From positions 60,413 through 124,412 of the forward strand of contig NZ_MEJH01000012.1 in NCBI RefSeq assembly GCF_001953635.1: DNA of 64,000 bases, written 5' to 3'. How positions within the stretch are numbered: the stretch's first letter is position 1; each line of letters begins with the position of its first letter. Below are positions 24,215 through 34,704 of this stretch, one piece after another. The stretch is from Alteromonas abrolhosensis (lineage in GTDB: Bacteria > Pseudomonadota > Gammaproteobacteria > Enterobacterales > Alteromonadaceae). The position numbers and the translations under genes were made by a program. The notes beneath the pieces were generated by a model, which made no database searches, had not been told where the DNA came from, and worked only from the letters and a program-made list of their open reading frames with translations.

Positions 24215-25969
24215 ATGAGAGCATTTCTTTTCTTTATTGGTTTTGTATTAATTAATTCCTTCTGGGGCGGGCTCTCGTGTGCTTTCGCTAAAAGTACAGC
24301 GCCACTAGCTAAAATGCAGTTAGTAAACGACAAACTGTGGATGTATCACGAGGAAGGTACTCAGCTTACTGCTGAAGACATTCTTGTTAAATACAAGCAG
24401 AACGCGTTGATTCAAAATACTGCTGGTCAAGTAAGCTATGGCTTTACACCCAATACTATTTGGGGCGTGTTAGCCGTTGATTTAAATACTTACGGGGTTC
24501 TTGTTCCAAATAATCGGAGCAACAGCTCACAAGATGCTTCCTTTCTACCCCTTACGATAGAAATAGGCACCGCCTGGATAGATGATATTGAGCTTTATTT
24601 CTTTGAGAATGGAGAGAGAAAGCGCCACGTTAAACTTGGTGATAATCAGACGCACAGCACAGTGCTAGAAGATGGCAGGCTCCCTTCTGTTTCACATCGC
24701 TTTACCCAGCCCGACACACTAGTGGTCTTTCGATTTGCCTCACAAGAGCCTTTGCTCATTCCAATTCATGTAGGAACGCCTGAGGCTGCAGCAACCAAGT
24801 CTTCTAATAATGCTTATTTCTATGGTGCTTTATATGGCACATTGATCATACTTTTAGTATACAACTTAGTCCTATATTCATATATCAGAGAACGCCGCTA
24901 TCTTCTCTATTCCCTATATCTTCTTTCCTTTCTAGCGTTCAATTTTACTTATACAGGGCATGGTTTCTGGTGGTTATGGCCTGAATCAGTATTTCTTCAA
25001 CAGTGGCTTATTCCCACGCTTATGTTTCTCTTCACCTTGAGCGCAATAAGGTTCACCCTTGGCTTCCTTAACATACCGGTTCATTTTCCTAGGCTTTATC
25101 GTTCAAGAAAACACATTTACAGTGCTCTGTGGATTCTGGCTATGATTACCGCTGTTTTAGGTAATCGCTATATTGCGGTTTTGTCACAATTGATTGTGCT
25201 TACCATTATTGCCATTTGGATGTTAATTATTGGCATTTTGGCGTATCGCAGCGGAGATGTATTAGCGAAGTTATTTGTGCCCGCTTTTATGTTTGGTACG
25301 GGGGGAGCAATAGTATCGAGTCTGGTTGTTTGGGGGCTACTCCCATACTCTAACTGGGCGTTTCGCTGCATTGAAATAGGGATGATCATAGAGATGTCTC
25401 TGTTATCAATTTCTCTGGCTTTTAACTATAAACAAGTTCAGCAAGCATGTGAAAATGCCGAACGAAATGCTCGCTTAGACCCCTTAACTTCTCTATATAA
25501 CCGACGCGCATTTGACGATTTAGTTTACCCTATTTGGGAGTTGGGGAAGCGCAGTCACAAGCATATGTCTGTCATGCTGATTGATTTGGATTGGTTTAAA
25601 TGTGTCAACGACAAGTACGGTCACGATATGGGTGATAAAGTGCTGAAAAAAGTTGCTCAAGAAATTAAGGGGCAAGTGAGGGGCTCTGATATTACCTTTC
25701 GCTGGGGCGGCGAAGAGTTTTTGGTGTTTTTACCAAATACTCACGCCAAGTACGCCAAGCAGATTGCGGAAAATCTCCGTACCCATCTTTTTGCCCTGCA
25801 AGTGGATAAATCAATTCGGATAACGGTAAGTATTGGGGTAGCAGGTACCTCGCCAGATAAAGAAGACATTGAGGCTTTAATTAAAGAGTCTGATAAAGCC
25901 ATGTATTTAGCGAAAGCCAATGGCCGTAATAAGGTTGTCCTGTGGAATGAAGGTGGCATTGATAGCTGA
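24215..25969 (+). CDS. Membrane diguanylate cyclase with 7TM-DISM sensor
   Basis: 584 residues: signal peptide (to about 26), periplasmic 7TMR-DISMED2-like domain (about 30-195), seven helices starting NAYFYGALYGTLIILLVYNLVLY, short linker, then a GGDEF domain with LDPLTSLYNRRAFDD, MLIDLDWFKCVNDKYGHDMGD and active-site GGEEF (RWGGEEFLVFL). The intact GGEEF indicates c-di-GMP synthesis. I see no upstream RxxD inhibitory site. The ligand sensed by the periplasmic part is unknown. The 143 bases upstream hold no other gene. Confidence 0.94.
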   Translation: MRAFLFFIGFVLINSFWGGLSCAFAKSTAPLAKMQLVNDKLWMYHEEGTQLTAEDILVKYKQNALIQNTAGQVSYGFTPNTIWGVLAVDLNTYGVLVPNNRSNSSQDASFLPLTIEIGTAWIDDIELYFFENGERKRHVKLGDNQTHSTVLEDGRLPSVSHRFTQPDTLVVFRFASQEPLLIPIHVGTPEAAATKSSNNAYFYGALYGTLIILLVYNLVLYSYIRERRYLLYSLYLLSFLAFNFTYTGHGFWWLWPESVFLQQWLIPTLMFLFTLSAIRFTLGFLNIPVHFPRLYRSRKHIYSALWILAMITAVLGNRYIAVLSQLIVLTIIAIWMLIIGILAYRSGDVLAKLFVPAFMFGTGGAIVSSLVVWGLLPYSNWAFRCIEIGMIIEMSLLSISLAFNYKQVQQACENAERNARLDPLTSLYNRRAFDDLVYPIWELGKRSHKHMSVMLIDLDWFKCVNDKYGHDMGDKVLKKVAQEIKGQVRGSDITFRWGGEEFLVFLPNTHAKYAKQIAENLRTHLFALQVDKSIRITVSIGVAGTSPDKEDIEALIKESDKAMYLAKANGRNKVVLWNEGGIDS

Positions 25970-26029
25970 TTTATAAATTCAGCATTCTCACGTATTATTC
26001 TGTTTTGGTTTTTTCAGAGTAAGCTTTTC

Positions 26030-27148
26030 ATGTACCAAGATTTTCAAGCAGAGTTGGCGTGGGCTAGTCTGCACATGCCCCGCACTCGTAAGGCTATCGA
26101 CACACTCCCTGACCTGTCTAACGTTAAACTTGCATGTAACATGCATTTAGATTTGAAAATGGCGCCGTTAGTTGAGGGACTGCTTTCAAAAGGATGCAAT
26201 ATCTTTCTCACCACGTGTAACCCCACCACGGTGCAAGACGATGTGGTGTCTTACCTTGTAGACAAAGGTGCAACGGCTCATGCATGGCGTGATATGAGCT
26301 ATGCTGATTGGTCTGAGTCATTTGATAAAGCGCTGGCGTGGCAACCCACCCATTTGTGTGAAATGGGCGCCGACCTGACTACCCGACTTCATGAAAATAT
26401 AAAAGCAAACAAGCCAGTTCCAAGCATTATATCGGGCTTAGAAGCGACGGGTTCTGGCATCAACCGCTTAAACGGTATGGCGCCAAACTACCCAATTTTT
26501 AACTGGGATGATTTGCCAGTAAAAGAAGGGCTTCACAATAGGCACATGGTGGGTTTAAGCGCATGGCAAACCTTCTTCCAAACCACCCACTTAACCCTGC
26601 ACGAAAAAGTAGTGGTTGTAATTGGCTATGGTTTGGTGGGGCAGGGTGTTGCTGCTTCAGCAAAGGCCTTCGGAGCACAGGTTCAAGTAGCAGAGCTTGA
26701 CCCAGCAAGAGCGCTTCAAGCGAAATACGACGGCTGGCCAGTGGTCGATTTAAATGAAGCTGCTAGTCAAGCTGACGTTATTGCTACTGCAACTGGCGCA
26801 TATGGCGTGGTGAATTCGAATCATCTAGACAACATGAAAGACGGAACGTTTATTTTAAATGTAGGCCATGTAGCTCAAGAAATTGATGTGCCGTATCTTA
26901 AAAACAACGCTACTCACAGTGAGCCAATGCCTTATGTAAATGCTTATAAACTGGGCGATAAAACACTGTATCTTCTAGCCGATGGCTCTATGTTTAACTT
27001 AACTGCGGGCTATGGTGACAGCATTAATGCTTTCGACGTAACCTTGGCCGTCATGGCTGCGGGCATCGGCTATATTGTGAATGAAGGTGCAAAAAGCGAA
27101 AAAGGCTTGTACTTGTTGCCAGAGGCCGCGTGGAAAAGTGCACTTTAA
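26030..27148 (+). CDS. Divergent S-adenosylhomocysteinase-like protein
   Basis: 372 residues, 50-100 shorter than normal SAHH. The NAD-binding domain is sound (VVVVIGYGLVGQGVAASAKAFGAQV) and NMHLDLKMAPLVEGL keeps the His of the substrate domain. Several catalytic signatures differ: DDGGD becomes EMGAD, VNDSxTKxxFDN becomes NWDDLPVKEGLHN (Lys and Asn kept, Asp lost), and the C-terminal GHPS motif becomes GYGDS. Classical hydrolysis of adenosylhomocysteine is therefore doubtful. It precedes an M24 peptidase by 186 bases on the same strand. A changed substrate or a regulatory role is possible. Confidence 0.82.
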   Translation: MYQDFQAELAWASLHMPRTRKAIDTLPDLSNVKLACNMHLDLKMAPLVEGLLSKGCNIFLTTCNPTTVQDDVVSYLVDKGATAHAWRDMSYADWSESFDKALAWQPTHLCEMGADLTTRLHENIKANKPVPSIISGLEATGSGINRLNGMAPNYPIFNWDDLPVKEGLHNRHMVGLSAWQTFFQTTHLTLHEKVVVVIGYGLVGQGVAASAKAFGAQVQVAELDPARALQAKYDGWPVVDLNEAASQADVIATATGAYGVVNSNHLDNMKDGTFILNVGHVAQEIDVPYLKNNATHSEPMPYVNAYKLGDKTLYLLADGSMFNLTAGYGDSINAFDVTLAVMAAGIGYIVNEGAKSEKGLYLLPEAAWKSAL

Positions 27149-27334
27149 AGCGCTGCGAATCATAAGAGAGTGTTTAACTTTAAGTACGCAGTACAAAAGG
27201 TCTAGCCACCTCTGCTTATCTCGACATTCCTATTGAATGTTGTACAGTGAGCCCGTTTTAATAAATTCATAGTTAAGGCGGGCTGATAAGCACTTCAATA
27301 GACAATCAGCCTTGCGCCAGTGTAGGGATAAAAA

Positions 27335-28540
27335 ATGGGCAGAATAATAGGCACAAAAACACCACAACAGGCTTTAGATAGCCTCGTCAACATGACAGGC
27401 GACCTTCGCCCCATAGAACTCTCTGAATACAACGCCCGCATTGCCAAGGCGCAGCATTATATGCAGGAAAATGACATTGGTGCGCTCTACTTAAACGCTG
27501 GTACTAACTTAGCGTATTTTACCGGAATGCAGTGGTACGCCAGTGAGCGTTTAGTCGGTGCGCTTTTGCCTGCAAAAGGTGATGTTGTATATCTGGCTCC
27601 TACGTTTGAAATCGACTCTTTAAACGAACGCAAATTAGTGGAAGGCGACATAATTGGCTGGCAAGAGCACGAGAGCCCATACGCGCTTGTCATAGCTATG
27701 TTAGATAAGCTAAATACCGCTGGTGGCGATAAACTGGGTGTAGATGAGTCGACCCAGTTTTTTATCGTAGATGGTCTGAATAAAGTGCTTAAAAAGCCAT
27801 GGCAAATTATCAATGGCGCTGAGGTTACCGCACACTGTCGCATGCACAAATCAAAAAGTGAACTAGCGCTTATTCAACGCGCTATGGACATGACCCTAGC
27901 TGTGCACAAAGCGACTGCCAGTATGCTTTATGAAGGTATTACCACCACAGAAGTTGAAGCATTTATTAACGATGCACATAAAAAAGTGGGGGCCGCTGGT
28001 AACTATTTTTGCATTGTACTTTTTGGAAAAGCCACCTCGTTTCCCCACGGCGTTAAAGACCCTCAAGTACTAAAGAAGAACGACTTAGTATTAATTGATA
28101 CCGGCTGTAAGGTGCACGGCTACCTCTCTGATATCACGAGAACCTATTGTTTTGGCGAGCCAACCGATAAGCAACGAGCATTATGGGAAAGCGAAAAGCG
28201 CGCGCAGCTTGCCGCATTTACCGCTGCAAAAGTTGGTGTTCCCTGTGGCGATGTTGATAAAGCCGCGCGAGACAGCTTAGCAAAAGATGGCTTAGGGCCA
28301 GACTATAACTTACCAGGCTTACCTCATCGAACAGGGCACGGCATAGGCATGGATATTCACGAATGGCCGTATTTAGTCAAAGACAATCCTCATCCGCTGG
28401 CATCTGGCATGTGTTTTAGTAACGAACCTATGATCGTAGTGCCAAACGAGTTCGGTATTCGCTTAGAAGATCACTTCTATATGACCGAAGATAGCCCGGT
28501 GTGGTTTACTGAACCAAGTGAATCTATCGACTCTTTGTAA
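27335..28540 (+). CDS. M24 family metallopeptidase (Xaa-Pro peptidase-like)
   Basis: 401 residues. N-terminal creatinase-type domain (MQENDIGALYLNAGTNLAYFTGMQW), C-terminal pita-bread domain with ligands visible in order: DTGCKVHGYLSD (two Asp), GHGIGMDIHE (His), NEPMIV (Glu) and GIRLEDHF (Glu). It should be a dimetal aminopeptidase acting on Xaa-Pro bonds, probably cytoplasmic as there is no signal peptide. The start ATG at 27335 has AGGG about 11 bases upstream. Confidence 0.92.
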   Translation: MGRIIGTKTPQQALDSLVNMTGDLRPIELSEYNARIAKAQHYMQENDIGALYLNAGTNLAYFTGMQWYASERLVGALLPAKGDVVYLAPTFEIDSLNERKLVEGDIIGWQEHESPYALVIAMLDKLNTAGGDKLGVDESTQFFIVDGLNKVLKKPWQIINGAEVTAHCRMHKSKSELALIQRAMDMTLAVHKATASMLYEGITTTEVEAFINDAHKKVGAAGNYFCIVLFGKATSFPHGVKDPQVLKKNDLVLIDTGCKVHGYLSDITRTYCFGEPTDKQRALWESEKRAQLAAFTAAKVGVPCGDVDKAARDSLAKDGLGPDYNLPGLPHRTGHGIGMDIHEWPYLVKDNPHPLASGMCFSNEPMIVVPNEFGIRLEDHFYMTEDSPVWFTEPSESIDSL

Positions 28541-28554
28541 GTAAACTAAAATGA

Positions 28555-28581
28555 AGCTGCTCTTTGTTACGAAGAGCAGCT
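28555..28581 (-). terminator. Terminator hairpin overlapping the selO stop
   Basis: A 9-bp perfect stem (GCTGCTCTT / AAGAGCAGC) whose loop holds the stop codon of selO, followed on the minus strand by a T-rich tract. It separates selO from the convergent M24 gene. Confidence 0.75.
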
Positions 28582-30279
28582 GTAGTGCGCGACCCCGCCA
28601 GCGCTGAAAAATTCAAGTGGCCGTAGCTGGTAATACTTATTCGCTATCTCTTCTGATTGCTCATCATAAGGCGCAGTAAGTATCTTCTGAAGTTCGTGAA
28701 TTTGTGTGAAGTCACCGTTTTCTGCGGCTTTGTAGGCAGGCACAATTAGCCACTCGCGCCAAGTAAATTTAGGGTTTGCTTGGCGCATATTCTCTGCGGT
28801 AGCAGCAATAGGGTTTGCTACATCACCTTGTGCTTCAGTGTCTTTTTCAACGCGCTTACGCCACGTTTGTAGCCAGGCTTCCCATTCTGTCATGACCTCA
28901 GCCTTAGGCGGGTAGTAAAAGCTTTTCGCCAAACTCGCCATATCTTCAGGAATTGACGATAGCTCTCGGAAAAAAATATTGTAGTCTACGCCTGTGCGCA
29001 GCATTAATTGCAGCAGCTTAATTAGCAAGTCATGGTCGTAGCTGGCAATGCCAAGCTTCGTTGCCCACATGCTTTCCATAGCCCGCTCCATAACGCCAGA
29101 AAAGCCGTCGTTGACCTCGTTAAGCTCAGAGAGCTGTTCACTGTCGCCTTCAAGTAGGGGCATCAGAGTGCGGCAAAACATGTCAAAGTTCTTTTGCGCG
29201 GCAATGGGCTGGTTTAAAAACGAGAAGTGACGACCGCCGCCTGTCCAAGGTTGGTAGTCTGCTTCAAAAAATTCACAAAAGCCGAATGGCCCGTAATCCA
29301 GCGTAAATCCTCCTGCGGCGCAGTTGTCGCTATTAAAATTGCCCTGACAGTAACCCACGCGAACCCACTCAGATACAAGGTGAGTTAACCGGCTTCTAAA
29401 TAGCTTAGCCAGCGTTACCACTTGCTCTTCAAACGGCGCAGTTGTGTCTATTTCACTTGAGTACTCTCGCTCGATAAGGTGCTTAACAATGGTTTTTAGT
29501 TCGTTTAGCGCTTCGCTGTGTTCGTTGCAGCGAGCACGCCTAGCAAAAAGCTCAATTTGCCCAACGCGCAAGAAGGAAGGGGCAACGCGTGTGGAGATTG
29601 CCGTGATATTTTCGACCATCACTTCAGGCTCATAAGAATGAGAGCCTTCGCGATACCAGGGTCTGTCTACTGTGTCTGATTCAGACATAAACAAGCTAAG
29701 AGAGCGTGAGGTGGGAACGCCAAGGGCGTGCATGTGCTCTTGCACTAAAAATTCGCGCACGCTAGAGCGCAATACGGCGCGCCCATCGGCGCCACGGCAG
29801 TAAGGCGTGCGACCCGCGCCTTTTAACTGCATTTCCCAACGCTTGCCGTTTAATACTGCTTCAACAATAGAGATTGCTCGTCCGTCACCGTAGCCGTTCC
29901 CCGTTCTAAACGGGCACTGCTGTGTGTATTCCGTCCCATAAATGGAAAGTGCGTAGCCAGTTGCCCAGCCGTAAGGTTTCATTGGGGCGGGTACACCCGA
30001 CATATCACCTGAAAAAAGCTGGGTGAAATCTTTCGATGTAGCCAAGCTGTCGTCTAAGCCTAATTCGGCAAACAGAGTTTTGCTGTGCGCAATGTATGTC
30101 GGTGCACTTAATGGGGTCGGAGTAACCGGCACATAGTGACCAGAGAACACTTGGCGCGGGTCATGGTCGTTACCGTCAATGGTTGCTTGTGGATCTGGAC
30201 TGAGCGTGTCGAGCAAAGAGTAATCTACATGCTTTGCGAATTCATCTAGCGTTTTGATACGTTCTGTCACTTCCATCAC
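28567..30279 (-). CDS. selO: SelO/YdiU protein adenylyltransferase (pseudokinase AMPylator)
   Basis: 570 residues, a little longer than E. coli YdiU (478). Hallmarks: [65 protein letters not shown] (metal-binding Asn/Asp) and a C-terminal SCSS like that of E. coli YdiU. SelO transfers AMP to Ser/Thr/Tyr of client proteins and is linked to redox stress. A second ATG sits one codon downstream. It is divergent from the Na/Pi symporter. Confidence 0.95.
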   Translation of the reverse strand: MMEVTERIKTLDEFAKHVDYSLLDTLSPDPQATIDGNDHDPRQVFSGHYVPVTPTPLSAPTYIAHSKTLFAELGLDDSLATSKDFTQLFSGDMSGVPAPMKPYGWATGYALSIYGTEYTQQCPFRTGNGYGDGRAISIVEAVLNGKRWEMQLKGAGRTPYCRGADGRAVLRSSVREFLVQEHMHALGVPTSRSLSLFMSESDTVDRPWYREGSHSYEPEVMVENITAISTRVAPSFLRVGQIELFARRARCNEHSEALNELKTIVKHLIEREYSSEIDTTAPFEEQVVTLAKLFRSRLTHLVSEWVRVGYCQGNFNSDNCAAGGFTLDYGPFGFCEFFEADYQPWTGGGRHFSFLNQPIAAQKNFDMFCRTLMPLLEGDSEQLSELNEVNDGFSGVMERAMESMWATKLGIASYDHDLLIKLLQLMLRTGVDYNIFFRELSSIPEDMASLAKSFYYPPKAEVMTEWEAWLQTWRKRVEKDTEAQGDVANPIAATAENMRQANPKFTWREWLIVPAYKAAENGDFTQIHELQKILTAPYDEQSEEIANKYYQLRPLEFFSAGGVAHYSCSS

Positions 30280-30546
30280 CTTTTGTTGCGTAGCCGTGGT
30301 TTATTACTCATTTGCCGAGTGCTCAATCATCAAGTTGAGCCCCTGAACGGTTGTGCATTGCGTTGCTGTATTTCTTCATTGTTTGACCAAGAACAAACAA
30401 TGAGACTTACGCGCATTGTACTCTTATCTATACTTTTATGAAGGCATGAAGCGCCAACCGCGACTTTTACTTATTGGCGAAGTGCTCAGAAGAAATGATC
30501 AGAAATAGCGAATGGTCGGCGATGAATAAAGCAAAGAGGCTGGTAG

Positions 30547-32220
30547 ATGGAAAGTGTCGTACTGCTGGGTAGCATAATTGGTGGGTTAGGTCTGTTCTTA
30601 CTTGCCATCGGAATGATGACTGACGGGCTCAAATTGGCAGCAGGTAATGCGCTGCGCACATTGCTCGCTAAATGGAGCAAAACGCCATTTAGAGGCGTGG
30701 TGTCGGGTGCGGCAATGACCGCTTTGGTGCAGTCCTCAAGTGCAGTCACCGTGGCATCTTTAGGCTTTGTTAACGCCGGTTTACTGAGTATGCGCCATGC
30801 CTTAGGTATAGTGTACGGCGCCAACATCGGCACCACCATGACAGGCTGGCTTGTCGCAATGGTAGGCTTTAAATTAAATATTCAGGCCGTTGCTTTGCCT
30901 ATGATAGGCGTAGGCATGATCCTGAAATTATTAAAGCCCAATAGCCGTTTAGCGTCAGTCGGTATCGCCATCGCCGGCTTTGGTCTTTTCTTTGTAGGGA
31001 TAGACAGTTTAAAAACAGCCTTTGAAGGAATAGTAAGTACCTTTGATCTTAGTCAGTTTAAAGCTGAAGGCGTTGAAGGTTTTCTTATGTACCTAGTGAT
31101 TGGCTTTGTAATGACAGTGCTAACCCAGTCATCTAGTGCATCTATCGCGCTTACCATCACCGCGGCAACTTCAGGCATGGTGGGTATTTATGCCGCCGGC
31201 GCAATGGTTATTGGTGCAAATATAGGCACAACCTCTACGGCTATGTTTGCTTCAATTGGCGCTACCTCTAGCGCGAAGCGCGTTGCCGCTGCACAAGTTG
31301 TGTTTAACGTAGTGACCGCCGTTGTGGCTGCGCTTATTTTACCTCTGTTGTTTGGGCTAATCCATTGGATAACGGCGGTTGCAGAAATAGACGCTGACCC
31401 AGGAATCACCTTAGCCATTTTCCATACACTGTTTAATTTACTGGGTGTGGCACTTATCTTTCCTTTGAATGACAGACTGGCAAGCTTTCTTGAGCAGCGC
31501 TTTGTGTCACTTGAAGAAGAGGCCTCAAAACCTAAGCATTTGGACAAAAATATTGCTCAAACCCCTGACCTGGCAGTAAACGCACTCATCTTAGAATTGT
31601 TGTCAGTATCCGACCGCTTTTTACATGTTTACCCCAAACTGTTTTCTCAACAAAGTAGTGAAATAACTGCCGTTGAAAACGACATACATGGCGTTGAGGC
31701 GCTATGCCAACACATATCGCAATTTATTGTAGACGTAGAGCGTGCAGCTTTAAGTGAAGAAACCACAAAAGCATTGGCCTCGCTCATGCGAGTAGAGCAC
31801 TACATGCTATCTAGCGCGCAAAAGGCACTCGCTATTTCTGCATTGAGCAGGCGTCGGGATGTCCTCACCAAGGCTGAGCTGGAAGGTCAACTGCTTAACT
31901 ACCTATCGGTAACTAACGAGTTCATGCGCATGGTGCGCTGGAGACAATTTGATAGCAGCGATGCGTTAAGTCTTCAGTTTGACTTACTCGACAAAGAACA
32001 CCACAAAGTTAAATCAGTACTTGTGATGGGGGCAACACAAGGTGACATTGCTGTTACCCAAATGACAGATGCCACTGAGTGCATGGAGTACCTGCTGCAG
32101 ATTGTGCAAATGTGGGTCAAAGTCTTTGTGCGTATTCAACAAGTTGAAGACAGTATAACAACAGCAAATTTAATACACGGCGACAGTCAGAATAACTCGA
32201 ACACAATTGAAGGAGCCTGA
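30547..32220 (+). CDS. Na+/phosphate cotransporter family protein with PhoU-like tail
   Basis: 557 residues. Two inverted PNaS repeats are visible, each with GANIGTT and QSSSA (LVQSSSAVTVASLGFVNAG and LTQSSSASIALTITAATSG). A helical PhoU-like domain occupies about residues 340-540. The family (NptA/YjbB) moves phosphate with sodium or exports phosphate. The stop is one base before the ATG of the next gene, suggesting coupling. The long frame starts at an ATG preceded by GAGG about 9 bases away. No PhoB box was recognised upstream. Confidence 0.92.
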   Translation: MESVVLLGSIIGGLGLFLLAIGMMTDGLKLAAGNALRTLLAKWSKTPFRGVVSGAAMTALVQSSSAVTVASLGFVNAGLLSMRHALGIVYGANIGTTMTGWLVAMVGFKLNIQAVALPMIGVGMILKLLKPNSRLASVGIAIAGFGLFFVGIDSLKTAFEGIVSTFDLSQFKAEGVEGFLMYLVIGFVMTVLTQSSSASIALTITAATSGMVGIYAAGAMVIGANIGTTSTAMFASIGATSSAKRVAAAQVVFNVVTAVVAALILPLLFGLIHWITAVAEIDADPGITLAIFHTLFNLLGVALIFPLNDRLASFLEQRFVSLEEEASKPKHLDKNIAQTPDLAVNALILELLSVSDRFLHVYPKLFSQQSSEITAVENDIHGVEALCQHISQFIVDVERAALSEETTKALASLMRVEHYMLSSAQKALAISALSRRRDVLTKAELEGQLLNYLSVTNEFMRMVRWRQFDSSDALSLQFDLLDKEHHKVKSVLVMGATQGDIAVTQMTDATECMEYLLQIVQMWVKVFVRIQQVEDSITTANLIHGDSQNNSNTIEGA

Positions 32221-32221
32221 T

Positions 32222-33637
32222 ATGGCAACACTCACTTTTTTAGGTGCAGTGGAGGGGGTGACAGGATCGATGCACCTGCTCAAAACTGCGCACAGTACTT
32301 TGCTTTTAGATTGCGGTCTGTACCAGGGCAGGCGTGATGAAGAGGCGAAGAACCATAAACCCTTGCCAGTGGATGTCAGTCAACTTGATGCGGTGATTCT
32401 GTCACACGCCCACTTAGACCATTCCGGGCGATTACCTATATTGTTGAGAGAGGGCTATAGCGGGCCTATTTATATGACACGGCCAACGGTTGATCTCATT
32501 GAAGTGTTGCTAAAAGATGCCGCTTCTTTGCAGGAGCGGGATGCTGAGTGGGAGAACAAGCGGCGGCAGCGTTCGGGCAAACCGCTCATCGAACCCCTGT
32601 ATCGCCAAGAGGAAGTGGACGGTGTGATGAAACTATGCATACCAACTCGCTACCACACCAAGCGTAAAATCACGCAAGACGTGGAAATTAACTTCGCTGA
32701 TGCTGGGCACATTCTTGGTTCAGCAATAGTGGAAATATTTATTACTGAAAACGGTCAGGCTAAAAAGCTGGTCTTTTCTGGCGATCTTGGCAATTCGCAG
32801 GCTGCATTGCTCCGCGACCCAGACATAGTCACCGATGCTGATATCGTGCTTTTAGAGTCGACCTATGGCGATCGCAACCACCGCTCAATGAAAGACACCC
32901 TCGATGAGTTTGAAGAGGTGATTTTGCAGGCCAGTGAGAATGGCGGAAACATCCTCATTCCGTCATTTGCGGTTGGGCGAACCCAAGAAATCATTTTTCG
33001 CTTAGGTGAACTTTATCAACAGGGTAAATTGCGTCATCAAAAAGTATTTCTAGATAGCCCGATGGCCATCGCGGTTACCGAGATATATCACCGTTACCAA
33101 GATGTTTATAATGAGGAAGATTTAGACGCTATTGAAGATAGTGCTGAGCGTGCGCATAGCCACAATCAAAGCTTACATTCCTTACTGCCCATTTTAAGCT
33201 ACACAACGTCAACTGAAGAGTCTATTGCCCTAAATAAAGTTGTTAGCGGCGCCATCATTATTGCTGGTAGTGGCATGTGTAACGGAGGAAGAATACGGCA
33301 TCACTTAAAACAGAATCTATGGCGCAAACAATCTCACGTGGTATTCGTAGGCTTTCAAGCAATGGGTACGCCCGGACGAAAAATTATCGACGGGGCTACA
33401 CATATTAAAATGGCTGGCGAGGACATTGTAGTTCGCGCCCAAATTCATACGCTAGGCGGGTTTTCAGCACACGCAAGTCAAGAGCAGCTCATCGGCTGGC
33501 TATCGCATTTTACTAAGCAACCGAAAGTTTACCTAGTTCACGGTGAGGACGGCGCTAAACAAGAATTGCAAAGCGCCATAAGAGAAAAAGGGTGGAATGT
33601 TACTATTCCACAACTAAACGACACAATACGCTTTTAA
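32222..33637 (+). CDS. Metallo-beta-lactamase/beta-CASP RNA-processing-like exonuclease
   Basis: 471 residues from the ATG at 32222 (AGGAG six bases before; an upstream in-frame ATG would overlap the previous gene). Metal motif SHAHLDHSGRLP, ADAGHILGSA, LESTYGDRNH, then the beta-CASP part with GSGMCNGGRIRHHL and LGGFSAHASQEQL. This is the CPSF73-like/RNase J-related family, acting on RNA. Bacterial members of this subgroup are often annotated as MBL-fold exoribonuclease. Pairing with a phosphate transporter is unexplained. Confidence 0.93.
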   Translation: MATLTFLGAVEGVTGSMHLLKTAHSTLLLDCGLYQGRRDEEAKNHKPLPVDVSQLDAVILSHAHLDHSGRLPILLREGYSGPIYMTRPTVDLIEVLLKDAASLQERDAEWENKRRQRSGKPLIEPLYRQEEVDGVMKLCIPTRYHTKRKITQDVEINFADAGHILGSAIVEIFITENGQAKKLVFSGDLGNSQAALLRDPDIVTDADIVLLESTYGDRNHRSMKDTLDEFEEVILQASENGGNILIPSFAVGRTQEIIFRLGELYQQGKLRHQKVFLDSPMAIAVTEIYHRYQDVYNEEDLDAIEDSAERAHSHNQSLHSLLPILSYTTSTEESIALNKVVSGAIIIAGSGMCNGGRIRHHLKQNLWRKQSHVVFVGFQAMGTPGRKIIDGATHIKMAGEDIVVRAQIHTLGGFSAHASQEQLIGWLSHFTKQPKVYLVHGEDGAKQELQSAIREKGWNVTIPQLNDTIRF

Positions 33638-33663
33638 CCGGCTTGAAAGTAACAGCCACTGTG

Positions 33664-34221
33664 TTATTGCTTCGGTCTAAGCGCCAGTTGGCCTTGCTCA
33701 ACCGTGAGCTGCAAAGGCACGCTTGATAGCAGGCTGACGGCCCTGTTTGTTGAATCTAATCGGTAAACAGGGTTGGACGCCAGGTAACCGTTAATGAGCT
33801 GCATGAATTCACTGCTAACTGGCGCTAAGTTACCTCTAAAGCCACCCGCATCAATAGTGCTATCTAGCAGCGACAGCGAACGCACAAATATCGCCTTTTC
33901 TTCACTGTCGTAGTAGGGCGTACCCTCTAATGCAAGACTTACCTTTGCAGGGTAATTCAAACCAAAAGCACTTATACGAGCTGTGGCAATAGCGCCTAGC
34001 TGAACCACGTCTCTGCCATCTGGACCTATAGTTGCTGTCATATCTTCCACGTCTAAATAAAGTGGAATACCGGCAAGTGACGTCCGTTTTTGTAACTCGG
34101 TTACTTGGCTATCAAGTACTTGCTCTAACTCTGCATTGGAAATGGTATACACCGAAAGCTGTGAAAGGGTAGAGCATCCAGCGATAGTTATAGCGAAAAC
34201 CAAAGAAAGTAGAAATCTCAT
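33664..34221 (-). CDS. DUF1439 (YceB-like) lipoprotein
   Basis: 185 residues from the ATG at 34221; the longer frame upstream lacks a signal sequence. The lipobox IAGC (Cys16) marks a lipoprotein. The mature part (SVYTISNAELEQVLDSQV, PLYLDVEDMTATIGPDGRDVVQLGA, AKVSLALEGTPYYDSEEKAIFVRSL) fits DUF1439, a SMP/LptD-like tubular lipid-binding-type fold in the periplasm. Function not established. It converges with the beta-CASP gene. Confidence 0.85.
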   Translation of the reverse strand: MRFLLSLVFAITIAGCSTLSQLSVYTISNAELEQVLDSQVTELQKRTSLAGIPLYLDVEDMTATIGPDGRDVVQLGAIATARISAFGLNYPAKVSLALEGTPYYDSEEKAIFVRSLSLLDSTIDAGGFRGNLAPVSSEFMQLINGYLASNPVYRLDSTNRAVSLLSSVPLQLTVEQGQLALRPKQ

Positions 34222-34438
34222 ACAATGTCTCTTTAAGCAATAGGGTGTTGGTTTACACAGCGTGAGCCTTGAATACTCATGCTGCAACAACGAAGTGCTT
34301 GTATTATAAGGGCTCAGGTAAGGAATAAACACTGAAATCGTTAAACCGCCAAGACAGCGGCTTATTCGGGGAATCCATAAGTAGGAGAGAGGCGCGAAGC
34401 GTAACGCTTAAAAAATACTGGGTTGCCAACACTTAATA

Positions 34439-34704
34439 ATACCAATCCGCATAGATAATTGCCCACTCAGAAGGCGCTGGCAAGTTTCCTAGCGAAGCGT
34501 GGGAATGCAGGAATGGCTGTTCCCTTTCAAATTCCCAGAATGAAGCTAGGAAGCTTGCCAGACCTTCCCGAAGGGCGAGTTTAAAATGTCCGTACTCTTT
34601 GTTGTGTCACCTTGATGTAGAACCACTATACCTGCGGTAACACGCCGCGATTACGAACATTTTAACTCTCGCTGAGTGGGTAATTATCTATGCGGACTGG
34701 TATA
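34439..34704. mobile_element. Non-autonomous MITE-like element with 32-bp terminal inverted repeats
   Basis: Left end ATACCAATCCGCATAGATAA... and right end ...TTATCTATGCGGACTGGTAT are inverted repeats (about 30 of 32 positions match) ending at CCCACTCAG. AATA flanks both sides (34435-34438 and 34705-34708), a possible target duplication. Inside, a second inverted pair (34477-34493 with 34545-34561) makes it a nested hairpin. No transposase is coded. It fills most of the gap between the DUF1439 gene and the mntP riboswitch. Confidence 0.82.
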
